Assembly (NCBI GenBank): GCA_031761405.1
Contig: JASEVX010000007.1
Location: 37,748,734 to 37,812,733 of the forward strand
Source: Serripes groenlandicus
Taxonomy: Eukaryota; Mollusca; Bivalvia; Cardiida; Cardiidae
Direction of reading: 5' to 3'
Length of the DNA: 64,000 nt
Shown here piece by piece: positions 51,957 to 62,040 of this stretch. How positions within the stretch are numbered: position 1 is the first letter of the stretch; each line of letters starts with the position of its first letter. The notes beneath the pieces are model-generated. The model had not been told where the DNA came from. It searched no databases and saw nothing but the letters and a program-made list of their open reading frames with translations. A program made the translations under genes and the position numbers.

Positions 51957-52335
51957 ACACGATTCTTTGTATGTTGTTTTATGCAGCGTAATTCAACAGT
52001 AGTTGGGTGACATATCGCATTGGATTCTGGGTAAATTTCCAGTACGTAACTGGTAATTAAGTTTATCCTGACATCAGTCATACGCTTGTCTTCTGGAGAA
52101 GCATCAGAAAGAGTCTGTATGTGGGAAAGGGATAATTTGTTACAGAAATATAAATTTATTGTTGGAAAAGCAGAAATTATTGTTAATTTTTAGCTTGTCA
52201 TGTTCCAAGGAAGAATATCCATATCTATTCCAAGTCACATAACTCTGGCTTTAATAATTATTCAGTTACATAAATGCCCTTCTTTCGACTTAGAAAAAAG
52301 CAGACAAGCGTTGGCATTCAGTTGTGGCGCTATTT
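51957..52335. other. Unique stretch, nothing firm
   Basis: A MITE right-end trace (GAAGCATCAGAAAGAGTCTG, GTGGGAAAGGG) lies at about 52098-52132. A 72-codon frame from 52200 has no support. Confidence 0.4.
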
Positions 52336-52568
52336 TTAACCCTTTCCCTCATGGGACAATTCTGCAGCAGACGACTTTGAACGTATTTTGTCAAAACATA
52401 GAACATCTCCATAATTGAATGGATAACCTTAGGATGACTAAAAGTGGAAAACATTGTGGCAAAAGGAGAAATTGCACGTTTTGTGCAATTTCTTCTTTTG
52501 TCACTATGTTTTCAAAAAGCCGTCTGTTGCAGAGGCGTCCGAAAGCGTTTATATGAGGGAAAGGGTAA
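52336..52568 (-). mobile_element. MITE (Y), full length
   Basis: TTAACCCTTTCCCTCATGGG to ATATGAGGGAAAGGGTAA. Confidence 0.93.
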
Positions 52569-52722
52569 ATAGCTCTTCTTGCTCTATAAATGTTTACAAG
52601 AGTCAATCTTCTCAAACAACTGTCTCTACCCAACATGAAAAAGATTTAAATTTATGAGGATTAAGATCAGAATAAATATTTGTACACTCTTATTGAAATA
52701 CCAATATGATCTCTCATTGACT

Positions 52723-53152
52723 TTAAACATTTGTCCTACATGCAGACGCCTTTTGACACATTTGAAGCAGACAACTTTGGACAACTGTGTGGTAAAAGGA
52801 GAAATTGCAGTGTTTTCAACTCTCTTCAATGATCATTACTTCATTTATAAAGATTTGATATAAATTTTGCTGACGTTTTCAATATTATACAATGCTGCAC
52901 CTTTGTTGTATGTGGAGGAATCCGCCGTGGCCGAGTGGTTAGTGTCAGGGATTTGGAACCGGGTATCCCGGGTTCGATCCCCAGTCGAGGTGCGACAGTC
53001 ATGGTGGAGTGCCCTTGGGCAAGGCACATTTCCTAGCCTAGTACTGGTTTGTTTACCCAGGGATCATGAAGGATTGAACTGTTGCCATGGTATAACTAAA
53101 ATAATGTTGACAAAACGGCGTAAAACCCAAATTGTATGTGGAAAAGGGTTAA
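52723..53152 (+). mobile_element. MITE (O) interrupted by a SINE
   Basis: TTAAACATTTGTCCTACATGC to TTGTTGTATGTGGA, then the SINE, then TTGTATGTGGAAAAGGGTTAA. Confidence 0.88.
52917..53131 (+). mobile_element. SINE (type A), complete, inside a MITE
   Basis: A box GTGGCCGAGTGGTTAGTGTC, B box GGGTTCGATCCCCAG. Body CAAGGCACATTTCCTAGCC and TTTACCCAGGGATCATGA, end AACGGCGTAAAACCC. An 11-bp direct repeat TTGTATGTGGA flanks it (52906-52916 and 53132-53142). Confidence 0.94.
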
Positions 53153-53379
53153 CCCTTTCCCTCATATAGATGCTTTCTGACGCCTCGGCAGCAGACGGCT
53201 TTTTGAAAACATAGTTACAAAAGAAGAAATTGCACAAAACGTGCAATTTCTTTTTTTGTCACAATGTTTTCCACTTTTAGTCATAGGTTATCCATTCAAT
53301 TTATAGACATTTTCCATTATTTGACAAAATATGTTCAAAGTCGTCTGCTGCAGAATTGTCGTATGAGGGAAAGGGTTAA
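53149..53379 (+). mobile_element. MITE (Y), full length, shares TTAA with its left neighbour
   Basis: TTAACCCTTTCCCTCATATAG to ATGAGGGAAAGGGTTAA. Hairpin GCACAAAACGTGC is perfect. Confidence 0.94.
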
Positions 53380-53662
53380 GTAGCAGATAGTGAAGGCCTT
53401 GATCAGACTGTATGAGGCTCCACACTCATCTGACCCTCATTTGCCTGGGCTGCGAGATCAATGTTTTCTGTGCTATAGCTAATAATGATGAAACGACATG
53501 CTATTGACTGATTGGATTTTTCCATTATTTTCTTTGAAGGTGGTTTTTTCAAATGTATCAGTAGTTGAATAAGCTAGAACAAAAATGCAGAAGAGAACCT
53601 CCATTGGTAGTCAAGGTAAAATCATAACTAATGTGAGCCTGTGTTAAATAATTCATAACCGC

Positions 53663-53865
53663 TTAACCCTTTCCCTCATATAGACGCTTTCTGAGGCCTC
53701 TGCAGCAGACGGCTTTTTGAAAACATAGTGACAAAAGAAGAAATTGCACAAAACGTGCAATTTCTCCTTTTGCCACAATGTTTTCCACTTTTTGTCATAG
53801 GTTATCCATTCAACTATGGAGATTTTCTGTTTTGACAAAATAAGTCGTATGAGGGAAAGGGTTAA
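53663..53865 (+). mobile_element. MITE (Y), right-arm deletion
   Basis: TTAACCCTTTCCCTCATATAG to GAGGGAAAGGGTTAA. TACGTTCAAAGTCGTCTGCT and the following bases up to GTCGTATGAGG are collapsed to TAAGTCGTATGAGG. Confidence 0.93.
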
Positions 53866-53963
53866 TTCTAATTATGTTTAGGTTGTTTCTAATGATGTTT
53901 AACTGTTAACAATGGTTTGTAGTTGAATTTGAGTGAATACATTACATTTAATTATACAGTCAG

Positions 53964-54188
53964 AGTGTTCCCACATACAGACCCTTTCTGACGCCTCTGC
54001 AGCAGACGACTTTTTAAAAACAAATTATGGCAAGAGGAAAAACTGCTCAGAACAAGCAATTTCTCCCTCTGCTACAATGTTTTCAATGCTATTCAAAGCT
54101 TTCATTAATTATAGATGCTCAATATTTTCATCAACATGTTTTCAAAGTCGTCTGCTGTAAATGTTTTGCATATCGGGAATGGTTTATT
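53964..54188 (+). mobile_element. MITE (O/Y)
   Basis: GTGTTCCCACATACAGACCC to GCATATCGGGAATGGTTTA. Confidence 0.8.
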
Positions 54189-54779
54189 AATAACTTCATG
54201 CAGAACTGTACATGTTGTTACCATTAATCTTGTTACATCATGTAACAAGAGAAAGTTGATGCAAGGCATCAATGTCGCTGTAAAAGACTGCATTGATTTA
54301 TTTATGTATTCTTGACTTTCCTTAGTCTATACAAACATTAGGAACGTTGAAAAGAAAACATTTGCTTATAAATTTTATATTCATACCTATACATTAGGGT
54401 ATCTATAAAAAATTAACGAAATGTGTACACATTTATCTTGGCTTAAAGTTAATTTTGCTGTTGTTACTTATTTAAATAATAGTATTCATTCATATAATTT
54501 CAATGTTTGTCAATCTTATTCGAATCCCAAGGTAAATATCCTGGTATTGCTTTAAAGGGAGGTAATTTGAAGAAAACAAAAGTCTTCAAAAGGAGAAATA
54601 TATCAGCATTACCGTCTACAGTTTAAATTGTTCTATTGTTTGTGGATTTAAAATGTTCTTTTTTTCTTATTTCTACATGTACAACGAAATATTGCGGCTT
54701 CTCTTTGACGCTTTGCGTCAAACATTCGTCTTGTACTTGTCTAAAATAAAATAATATCACTCGCTTTTTCATATCGAAA
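54189..54779. other. Unique stretch upstream of a gene-start candidate
   Basis: Repeat-free apart from a small hairpin TTTGACGC-TTT-GCGTCAAA at 54704-54722. No frame of note. This is the longest run without MITE text in the right third of the window apart from 60.8-61.4 kb. Confidence 0.45.
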
Positions 54780-54791
54780 TGCGCATGCGCG
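54780..54791 (+). promoter_or_regulatory. NRF1-type site
   Basis: TGCGCATGCGCG is an exact match to the NRF1 palindrome. It ends 7 bp before an ATG. Such sites are typical of CpG promoters of housekeeping genes; here the role is inferred. Confidence 0.5.
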
Positions 54792-54798
54792 AAAATCG

Positions 54799-54943
54799 AT
54801 GTTAAAGGTCACGAAATTACACAACAGAATAGGGTCTATATTTAGCTTAGAAACAGTTCCTACTTTAGATATTCATGGATTAACATTATTAAATGAATTC
54901 TACACAAATCAAGACATCTCTTTGAACATGAAAACAACATTTA
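54799..54943 (+). CDS. Possible first coding exon of a second gene
   Basis: ATG follows an NRF1-type palindrome. The frame reads MLKVTKLHNRIGSIFSLETV, PTLDIHGLTLLNEFYTNQDI, SLNMKTTF to a consensus donor TTTA|GTAAGT. If unspliced it stays open to a TAG at 55024-55026 (75 codons). There is no signal peptide. The region is free of repeats. Composition is protein-like, but I recognise no family. The promoter motif and donor raise it above background. Confidence 0.42.
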
Positions 54944-55175
54944 GTAAGTTAAAATTGCTATTAAAAGGAGAATTCGACGTGATATTTATCTCGACATTGA
55001 CACATAACGGTCTGCAGCAAGTCTAGCAGGGACCTCTTGTGTCTTCGTAAATAAGACAAAAAACACAAATGCGAGTCAAAATAAAGAAACTGTAAATACC
55101 TAAAACATCGGAATATTTATGCAAACCGGTAGGGGACTATGGTATTGCTTGCAATCCTCCAGTTACTTGTTTGTT

Positions 55176-55269
55176 ATTGTTTTTATGAAACGAGTCGACT
55201 GAAATAATATGACACGAGGCTCTGCCGAGCGTCATATTCGTTTCAGTCGACAAGTTTCATAAAAACAAT
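55176..55269. repeat. Long imperfect hairpin
   Basis: ATTGTTTTTATGAAAC, AGTCGACTGAAA and ATATGAC on the left are mirrored by GTCATAT, TTTCAGTCGACA and GTTTCATAAAAACAAT on the right. That gives about 43-bp arms with a few mismatches and a loop around GGCTCTGCC. Confidence 0.85.
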
Positions 55270-55295
55270 ATCAAATAAGCACGAATGTAAGATTC

Positions 55296-55690
55296 TATTT
55301 ATCACATAACACCATAAAAAGATTGTTTTCAATCTTTAAATCTATCTTTCTTCGTCCTCATGTAAACAGTGACCGAAGTTCACCCCAAAGTTCAAATGCA
55401 TACTTCCACTGTAAAAAGTAGTCCCTATTAATAACCTTTTGATTTTATACAACATTAGCAACAAGGCACTTACAACATTTCATTTATCTAGATTTATTCT
55501 CTTTAAACAATATTTTTAATAAATGCCAACATTCAGAACAATTATAAACAATATAATGTCATTTAAAGTGACGTCACACTGGAGTGACGTCACGTACGTG
55601 CTGTGAATCGGCTATTTATGTAACTAGTTACATATGATATTTATGTCACTGCTTTATGTCACTCCTAGAGCGCAAGTTATGTGATAAATA
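55296..55690. mobile_element. 395-bp inverted-repeat element with twin CRE palindromes
   Basis: The ends TATTTATCACATAAC and GTTATGTGATAAATA are a perfect 15-bp inverted repeat. Inside are two GTGACGTCAC sites (55568-55577 and 55584-55593), CGTACG, and the perfect palindrome TATGTAACTAGTTACATA (55617-55634). No coding capacity. Probably a MITE of another superfamily. It adjoins the hairpin at 55176, so both may be one element. Confidence 0.65.
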
Positions 55691-55914
55691 AACATCTAAA
55701 TATTTTTACTGGGTAAACATTATATACCCAGTAAGCCACATTTTATACATTTTCATGACTTTCAATTGACAGTTTTTCAACATTAATGCTGCCAAATTAG
55801 TTTTGAACTTCTTATTTCTTACTGTGTTGTCACTATAAGAAATTGTTTGCAGAAGTAACAACATTTCAAACTTTTGAACACCATCTGGAATTCACCATCT
55901 TTAGAGAATGATAG

Positions 55915-56077
55915 TTAACCTTTTCCCTCATATAGACGCTTTCTTTCCTTTTGTCACAATGTTTTCCACTTTTAGTTAGTCATAGGTTATTCATTCAATT
56001 ATAGAGATTTTCCATTATTTGACAAAACATGTTCAAAGTCGTCTGCTGCAGAATTGTCGTATGAGGGAAAGGGTTAA
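55915..56077 (+). mobile_element. MITE (Y), left-arm deletion
   Basis: TTAACCTTTTCCCTCATATAG, GACGCTTTC joined straight to TTTCCTTTTGTCACAATG, then a normal right half ending GAGGGAAAGGGTTAA. Confidence 0.92.
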
Positions 56078-56079
56078 AG

Positions 56080-56245
56080 CTTCCCTCCTCATGGCAATCT
56101 GTGCTGATAGCATTATGACTGACTGACGTTACCATGTCAGGATAAATAGAACTAGTGTTAGTGTAGTGGTAATTTACCCAGGCAATTGCTTATTATGATA
56201 TAGCTGAAATACGGTTGAAAACGGTGTAAAACAACTTTGAAGTAA
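56080..56245 (+). mobile_element. SINE body fragment
   Basis: CTTCCCTCCTCATGGCAATC, GGTAATTTACCCAGGCAATTG and ACGGTTGAAAACGGTGTAAAAC. Confidence 0.6.
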
Positions 56246-56258
56246 CATTATATTCCTC

Positions 56259-56615
56259 TTAACCCTTTCCCTCATACGACAATTCTGCAGCAGACGTCTT
56301 TGAACGTATTTTGTCAAAACATAGAAAATCTCCATAATTGAATGGATAACCTATGATAAAAAGTGGAAAACATTGTGGCAAAAGGAGAAATTGCACGTTT
56401 TGTGCAATTTCTTCTTTTGTCACTATGTTTTCAAAAAGCCGTCTGCTGCAGAAGTCAAAAATTGGAATAGTCTCTCTAAATGAAAGAACAATTATTGAAT
56501 TGAGGTGAAAACGGGGTAATTGCTCATTATGAGAAATATTTCTCCTTTTGCCACAATGATTTAAAATGTAGTCCTGCTGGAGAGGCGTCAGAAAGCTGTA
56601 TGTGGGGAAGGGTTA
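56259..56615 (-). mobile_element. Chimeric MITE: Y left part fused to O right part
   Basis: The Y copy runs from TTAACCCTTTCCCTCATACG to CGTCTGCTGCAGA, then joins AGTCAAAAATTGGAATAGTC, which restarts an O copy with its own hairpin and ends TATGTGGGGAAGGGTTAA. Confidence 0.85.
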
Positions 56616-56718
56616 AGAAAAATATTGATGCCATAGGCCGGCCATACAGAAGCTTAGATATATATATGTATATATCACAGTTGCTAGTTCACTTTCCTAT
56701 GTATTGGCTGATTTTCCT

Positions 56719-56892
56719 TCACTCTTTCCATTATACAAAAAATCTGCAGCCGTCTCAGACAACTCCTGTTATCAAAAAGAGTTGAAAACATTGTGGCATA
56801 CATGCAAAAATTGCTTAATATGAGCAATTTCTCCTTTTACAATAGTGTTTTCAAAAGTTGACAACATGTGTCTGCAAGCAGAAAAGGGTTAA
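56719..56892 (-). mobile_element. MITE (O), shortened
   Basis: CACTCTTTCCATTATACAAA to CTGCAAGCAGAAAAGGGTTAA. Confidence 0.75.
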
Positions 56893-57099
56893 ACTTAAAT
56901 ACATAGGAAAAATTAGGTTAGAAATCCCTTTAACTTTGGCACTTCAGACTTTATAATCTCTTATTCTTAAGTTTTTCACCCCCTAAATCCCTTTGTTTGA
57001 CATGATTGTTAAAACCTATAAAAGAATTGCAGTGTATATATTTAACAATAATTTCTTATATATATAAACAGAATTTATCCTTTTCCATAGCCAAGCTCC

Positions 57100-57372
57100 A
57101 GTGGATCAGTAGGTTTAATTAGCAACACAAGCTGTCAATCCAGGTGTTGTGAGTTCAGAAGCCCAGCTCAGCCAACATTCTTTCCAACGTTTGACAAAAG
57201 TCACTGTCCCAAGGGTCATTGGTCTTCAACCAATGGGCTGACAGTCTATTTGGAAAAGCAGCCAATTGTTGGAAAATCTGTTGTGTGGAGTACTGGTGTG
57301 TGAAAGCCAGGAAACACATGAGTAGCTAAACTGGCTGCCATGATGTGATATAAACCCCAATCAATCAATCGC
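57100..57372 (+). mobile_element. SINE (type B), diverged
   Basis: Head CCAGTGGATCAGTAGGTTTA and GTGAGTTCAGAAGCCCAGC (decayed boxes), body CTTCAACCAATGGGCTGACA, GAGTACTGGTGTGTGAAAGCC and tail AACCCCAATCAATCAATCG. Confidence 0.85.
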
Positions 57373-57399
57373 TTTACATAGATCTCACTTTTTGCTACG

Positions 57400-57708
57400 T
57401 TTTGAAAACATTGTGGTTAAAGGAGAAAATTGCTCATTTGAGACTTTATTCTTCACCAATAGTACTGTCTTAAAATTTGTCTTTTAATCTTAGTATTTTG
57501 TTCTGATATAACAATAAAAAAAATGAGCAATTTATACTTTTGCAACAATGTTTTCAAGTCTAATCAATCATATACGTTTCATAAATTTCAATTTTCCATA
57601 TATTTGTCCCGATATTTTCAAAGTTGTCAGCTGCAGATTTGTTGTCTAAACTAATATAGACTGTTGCTTAAAAGCATAAAAAAATGTCTATATGGGGGAA
57701 AGTGTTAA
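57400..57708 (+). mobile_element. MITE (O), expanded and decayed
   Basis: TTTTGAAAACATTGTGGTTAA, AATGAGCAATTTATACTTTTG, TTGTCAGCTGCAGATTTGTTG and ATATGGGGGAAAGTGTTAA. Confidence 0.7.
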
Positions 57709-58187
57709 AAGCATGTAGGATTTAGGAGCTCTGGAGGAAAAAGGTTGAACAGGTCGAAAAAACGTTGCTACCAATCCTTGTGTGTGTAATCATTTCGGAG
57801 AATTTCTGATGTCAGGTCTGCTGTTTTTGTTGTGATTGGGTTTACAAAAAATTAAAGGGCACAATGTCATGCAGTGTACAAGTTAGACATCTCTGTACAT
57901 TGTAGCGTCAATTAGCAATCAATGCTGAAAGTGTAGCCGAATTGAGTCGGATATCAAGCATTATCGTATATGCCCATATATATCTAAAATCGCAAGGCCT
58001 ACACCGAGATACTGCTTGTTATTTTGCAGGATTTTCAACACGATCGCCACTACTGTACTGTTTTCGATGCTTGTTATACACAAGGTTATTATAAATCATG
58101 GTGCAAGTTGATTGTTAAGGGGACCTTTGGCCTACATCTTTGTTAAATAATGCCTTTGTAAAACCAGAAGTTAATCCATTTCTTTTT
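57709..58187. other. Repeat-free island
   Basis: No repeat text. Short words such as AAAAAATTAAAGGGCACAATG and CGTCAATTAGCAATCAATGC give it the look of conserved non-coding DNA. A segment after TTTGCAG at about 58027 stays open for about 18 codons without a good donor. Confidence 0.3.
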
Positions 58188-58436
58188 ACCCTTTCCCGCA
58201 TGCAAATAATCTGCATCACAAAACTTTGAAGTCATCCAGACAAAATACTAAATACTATAAGTATCTTGAACAAAAAATATCATTGAATAGATTTCTAAAT
58301 GTGTTTGCATAATATTAGCAATTTCTCAATGAGACGATTCTTTTGAGTACCAACATCATAGGGCTTTTGCGGCAATGTCCTCAAACAATGTCTGCTGTAA
58401 GTGTGTCAAAATGCGTCTGCAAGTGGGAAAGGATGG
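58188..58436 (-). mobile_element. MITE (O) carrying a piece of hairpin repeat H
   Basis: TTTACCCTTTCCCGCATGCA to GCGTCTGCAAGTGGGAAAGGAT. Between GCAATTTCTC and TTTTGCGGCAATG sits AATGAGACGATTCTTTTGAG, TACCAACATCATAGGGC, which is repeat H text. Confidence 0.78.
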
Positions 58437-58639
58437 TATAATTAATATTGATCTGAATGTAAACTGATATTTTCTTTAACTACTTAATTATTCATTTCCA
58501 TACTCTTGTATGCCATTTATAGGTTCATATTCTAGCTAGGCTAACTGCAACAGAACAGTCTAGTTTCCTGTATATGCCTATAATGCAAACATTGCAAAAA
58601 ATTCTTTAAATATTGGTCAGGCCATCTTGAAATGGTTTG

Positions 58640-58990
58640 ATGGCCGAGCCCTGGTAGCTCAGTTGGCAGCGATGCGGGCTGTCAATCCTGGAGCTGTGAG
58701 TTTGAACCCAAGCTGAGTGTTTTCCTATGTTTGACAAAAGTCAATGCATCAACAAAAGTCATTCCTTTTCCATCAATGGGCTAGCATTCTATACAGAAAA
58801 GCTGCCAGTTGTTTGGAAAGATGGTTGAATTAGACCTTACTGTAGATCGAGTACTGGTGTGTGAAAGCCAGGAAACACATAGTTAGCTATAGGTCACAAT
58901 AACTAATGTCACCATGGTATGACTATTTTTGTTGAATTCAAGTTCACGTTCAAGTTGAAAAACTGCATTAAACCCAAATCAATTTTGAAT
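58640..58990 (+). mobile_element. SINE (type B)
   Basis: Head CCTGGTAGCTCAGTTGGCAGC and GTGAGTTTGAACCCAAGC, body TTCCATCAATGGGCTAGC, GAGTACTGGTGTGTGAAAGCC, end AACTGCATTAAACCCAAATC. Confidence 0.88.
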
Positions 58991-59237
58991 GATTGCCTAA
59001 CAAGGCCTCTGTGGCTGGGACAATAAATGTTGAACTCTCTATAATGTGTTGTACTATCTTTGAACAATTCTTCCCCTCTGAAACTGCAAAACTAAATTTG
59101 AAATAATTTTACTTGAATGATCTAAATTGATTAGCTTTCTGCTTATTATATTAGTGATGCAGCCAGATTTGGAAATAATTTTACAAGAATGATCCTTTGG
59201 TGACTTTACTGAAGACGCCAGAATCTAATTTTTCAGC

Positions 59238-59756
59238 TTTACCTTTTCTCACATATAGATGCTTTCTGACACCTGCAGCAGGCAACCTTTGATGATTGTA
59301 GCAAACGAAGAAATTGTTCAATTAAGACAAGCAATTTCTCCATTTGCCACAATGTTCTCAACTCTATACAATATTTATTTTATACATTGTACTTTCATTT
59401 TGAGAGAACTCTCTTTTTTTTTATCTAGATCTTTTTGACCCGGCCGGGTAGCTCAATTGGTAGCGTATCTGACTCGTGATCTGGAGGTCACGGGTTCGAT
59501 ACCCGGTTGTGGCGACATTCTTTCGGGCGATGTTTTCCATTGCCTTTTACCTCTGATCTATGTGAGAAAGTAGTCAGTGGCTTCGAAAGAATGTTGTGTA
59601 AGTACTGGTGTGGGAAAGCCAGGAAAACATGGGTAGGTGCACTGACCGCCGTGATATGACCAAAGCTGTTGAAAGCGGCGTTAAACTCCAAACAAACAAA
59701 TCTAGATCTTTTTAAAAACGTCTGCTGCATATGTGTTGTATGTGGGAAAGGGTTAT
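59238..59756 (+). mobile_element. MITE (O) interrupted by a SINE
   Basis: TTTACCTTTTCTCACATATAG to ATCTAGATCTTTTT, then the SINE, then AAAAACGTCTGCTGCATATG and GTATGTGGGAAAGGGTTAT. Confidence 0.85.
59437..59699 (+). mobile_element. SINE (type C), complete
   Basis: Head GCCGGGTAGCTCAATTGGTAG (A box) and CACGGGTTCGATACCCGG (B box). Body CTTTCGGGCGATGTTTTCC, end GCGGCGTTAAACTCC and an AAAC tail. A 14-bp direct repeat ATCTAGATCTTTTT flanks it (59423-59436 and 59700-59713). Confidence 0.94.
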
Positions 59757-60187
59757 AAACATTGTGGCCACAGGCTGTGATGGTTCAATACTGTATAATC
59801 TATATATAGCCCAGTTTTGGAAAATCTTCTGAAAGTTGCAGGCTAACTTGGAGATTATTTTCACTGGATAATTATAACCCATGAGTGACTGTCTACCAAT
59901 ATGTCTAAGAGAAAATGTAATTTACCATGATCCTTAAAATATAATGTGATTTGCCAAAACAGCTTGTCTGCTTGGGAAATGCAAACTGCAAGTTCTGAAA
60001 ATCTTCCCCTCTGAAACTACTGAATGGAATTTGAAATAATTTCTACTAAAATAGCTTAACACTTTCTTTTACATATATCGACACCCCTGCAGAAGATGCA
60101 TTTAGAAATCATTGTCGCGAAAGAGAAATTGTAGTTAAAAAGTTTCTGGTTAAGTTTGGATGAATATGTATGAGTAAAACGCATGGG

Positions 60188-60408
60188 TTTACACTTTCTA
60201 ACATGTAGACACTTTCACGTTTGCAGCAGACAACTTTTGAAAACGTTGTGGGAAAGTGAGAAATTTCTGATGATGTGCAATTTTACCTTTGCCACTATGT
60301 TGTCAATATACTATTCAAGAATAATACTTTCATTGATTTTTAAGTGTTTCCAGCATGGTTTCAATGGTGTTTGCTGCAGAATTGTCGTATGTGGGAAAGG
60401 GGGGTTAA
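60188..60408 (+). mobile_element. MITE (O)
   Basis: TTTACACTTTCTAACATGTAG to GTATGTGGGAAAGGGGGGTTAA. Confidence 0.85.
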
Positions 60409-60500
60409 TTATAGCTAGAAGATCTTACAATTTGTCATTAATAAAGATTTCAATTTGATCTTTATTTTTTGAGACTGAGAATAAACCTAAAAAAAAGCAG

Positions 60501-60733
60501 ATAACCCTTTGAATTTCCATTTGCGGACACATTTTGACGAAATAGCAGCAGACGACTTTTGTAAACCTTGTGGCCAAAGAGGTGAAATTGCACATGATGA
60601 GCAATTTCTTCTTTGGCCACAATGTTTTCAACTTTATTTAATAATGAAGCTATCTTTTATGGAAAATTTTCAGGTTTTTGCCACCATGTTTTCAAACTCT
60701 GCTGCAGAATTGTTGTATGCGGAAAAGGGATAA
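60501..60733 (+). mobile_element. MITE (O), both flanks ATAA
   Basis: ATAACCCTTTGAATTTCCATT to GTATGCGGAAAAGGGATAA. The target tetranucleotide reads ATAA on both sides. Hairpin GAAATTGCACATGATGAGCAATTTC. Confidence 0.85.
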
Positions 60734-60860
60734 TACTTAGTGCCTTACAACATCCAGTATACATATGCTGCATAGTGTTATTATGTAAAACATGTGATAT
60801 GTACCAGAGATAAAAAAAAAATTCTATGATCTGTGATTTTTTTTCCCGTTTATTGTGCAG

Positions 60861-61047
60861 TTGGATTCAATTCGAACTTCAATTAAACTTCCTAGATACA
60901 ATCATTCTTCACAGAATTAATGTAATCAATTACCATAAAGCATGCACAAACATAAAGGGTGCAGCGTCGATGAGCTCAGTTGTTAGAGGTTATTGTTGCT
61001 CGTTGTCGCACTTGATACCTCATCCTGTCATCCCCACTGCCGCATGA
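60861..61047 (+). CDS. Possible last exon, or conserved non-coding element
   Basis: It is preceded by the best acceptor tract in the window (TTTTTTTTCCCGTTTATTGTGCAG, read in two pieces). One phase is open for 61 codons, WIQFELQLNFLDTIILHRIN, VINYHKACTNIKGAASMSSV, VRGYCCSLSHLIPHPVIPTA, stopping at TGA. Another phase gives LDSIRTSIKLPRYNHSSQN and a stop. The block also holds dense TAAT/ATTA words, so a homeodomain-bound enhancer is an alternative. No motif recognised. Confidence 0.3.
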
Positions 61048-61408
61048 CGACATATTCTCTTCAAAAGCCATGAAACTGTAATTGAAATCAATTAATGTGC
61101 TCATTATGCGAACAAAAAAAAATCAAAACCAGCTGTTTTTCGAGATGTTTTTTTTTAATCCTCAACACGAATGTTGGATGCGATGGGCAATAATCCTAGA
61201 GACCTAGTTTTTAAATTGATTGCTGCCCTGGAAAAAAAAAATCCGTTTTTTTTTTTAGCTGGAACTTTGAGAACAAAATCTGATTAACACTTTACTCAGT
61301 AGAATTCTCAAATAGAACTAGAATTTTAAACTGGCTAAATTCCTTTTATGGTTTTTATGTGACCTCGTTGTCATGTAAAACTAGCCTGTCACATCTAGAA
61401 CAACACAT
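61048..61408. other. Repeat-free AT-rich island
   Basis: It contains GTAATTGAAATCAATTAATG and further TAAT words, several A/T runs of 8-10 bp, and no MITE text. Together with the preceding block this is the cleanest unique DNA in the last 10 kb. Confidence 0.4.
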
Positions 61409-61607
61409 TTAACCCCTTTCCCACAACAAAATATGCTGCAGATGACTTTCAAAACATGAAGGCAAATCTTTTGAAAATCTGTATATTATGATCGAAAGTA
61501 TTCACATTATCGAATAGAGTTGAAAACATCTCTGCTTTTTCCATCGTGTTTTTAAAAGTTGTCTACTGCAGATGCATCAAAATGTGTGAATATATGGGAA
61601 AGGGTTA
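61409..61607 (-). mobile_element. MITE (O), hairpin deleted
   Basis: TTAACCCCTTTCCCACAACA to ATATATGGGAAAGGGTTAA. Confidence 0.88.
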
Positions 61608-61739
61608 ACTTGTTAAAATCACTCACAGACTTCTTTGAAAACATGTACATGAGATTAGAATTAAGCAATAATTTGTTCAAGAAGATTTGTATCATTTTTG
61701 ATTTATGAAACATTTCCCTGATAAACACAAAACCAACTG

Positions 61740-61937
61740 TTTACCCTTTCCCTCATACGACAATTCTGCAGCAGATGACTTTGAACATATTTTGTAAAAA
61801 AATGGGTGGATAACCAGTATAACTAAAGTGGAAAACATTGTGGCAAAAGGAGAAATTGCTCGTTTTGAGCAATATGTTTTCAAAAAGCTGTCTGCTGCAG
61901 AGGCGTCAGAAAGCGTCTGTATGAGGGAAAGGGTTAT
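61740..61937 (-). mobile_element. MITE (Y), two internal deletions
   Basis: TTTACCCTTTCCCTCATACG to GTATGAGGGAAAGGGTTAT. Part of the right arm (CTTCTTTTGTCACT) is missing after GAGCAAT. Confidence 0.9.
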
Positions 61938-62040
61938 AATTCTTTCCCACATGCAGACACATCTTGAGGCATCATGCAGCAGACAATTTTTGAAAACATT
62001 TCTTTTTTTTCCACAATGTTTTTAACTGTTCAACTTTTTG
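61938..62040 (+). mobile_element. MITE left-half fragment (O)
   Basis: AATTCTTTCCCACATGCAGAC to TTGAAAACATTTC and TCCACAATGTTTTTAACTG. Confidence 0.7.

Noticed and set aside
59437..59520. tRNA gene
   Set aside because: A and B boxes are good, but this is the head of a SINE with a 14-bp target duplication and a SINE body; the cloverleaf is not independently supported.
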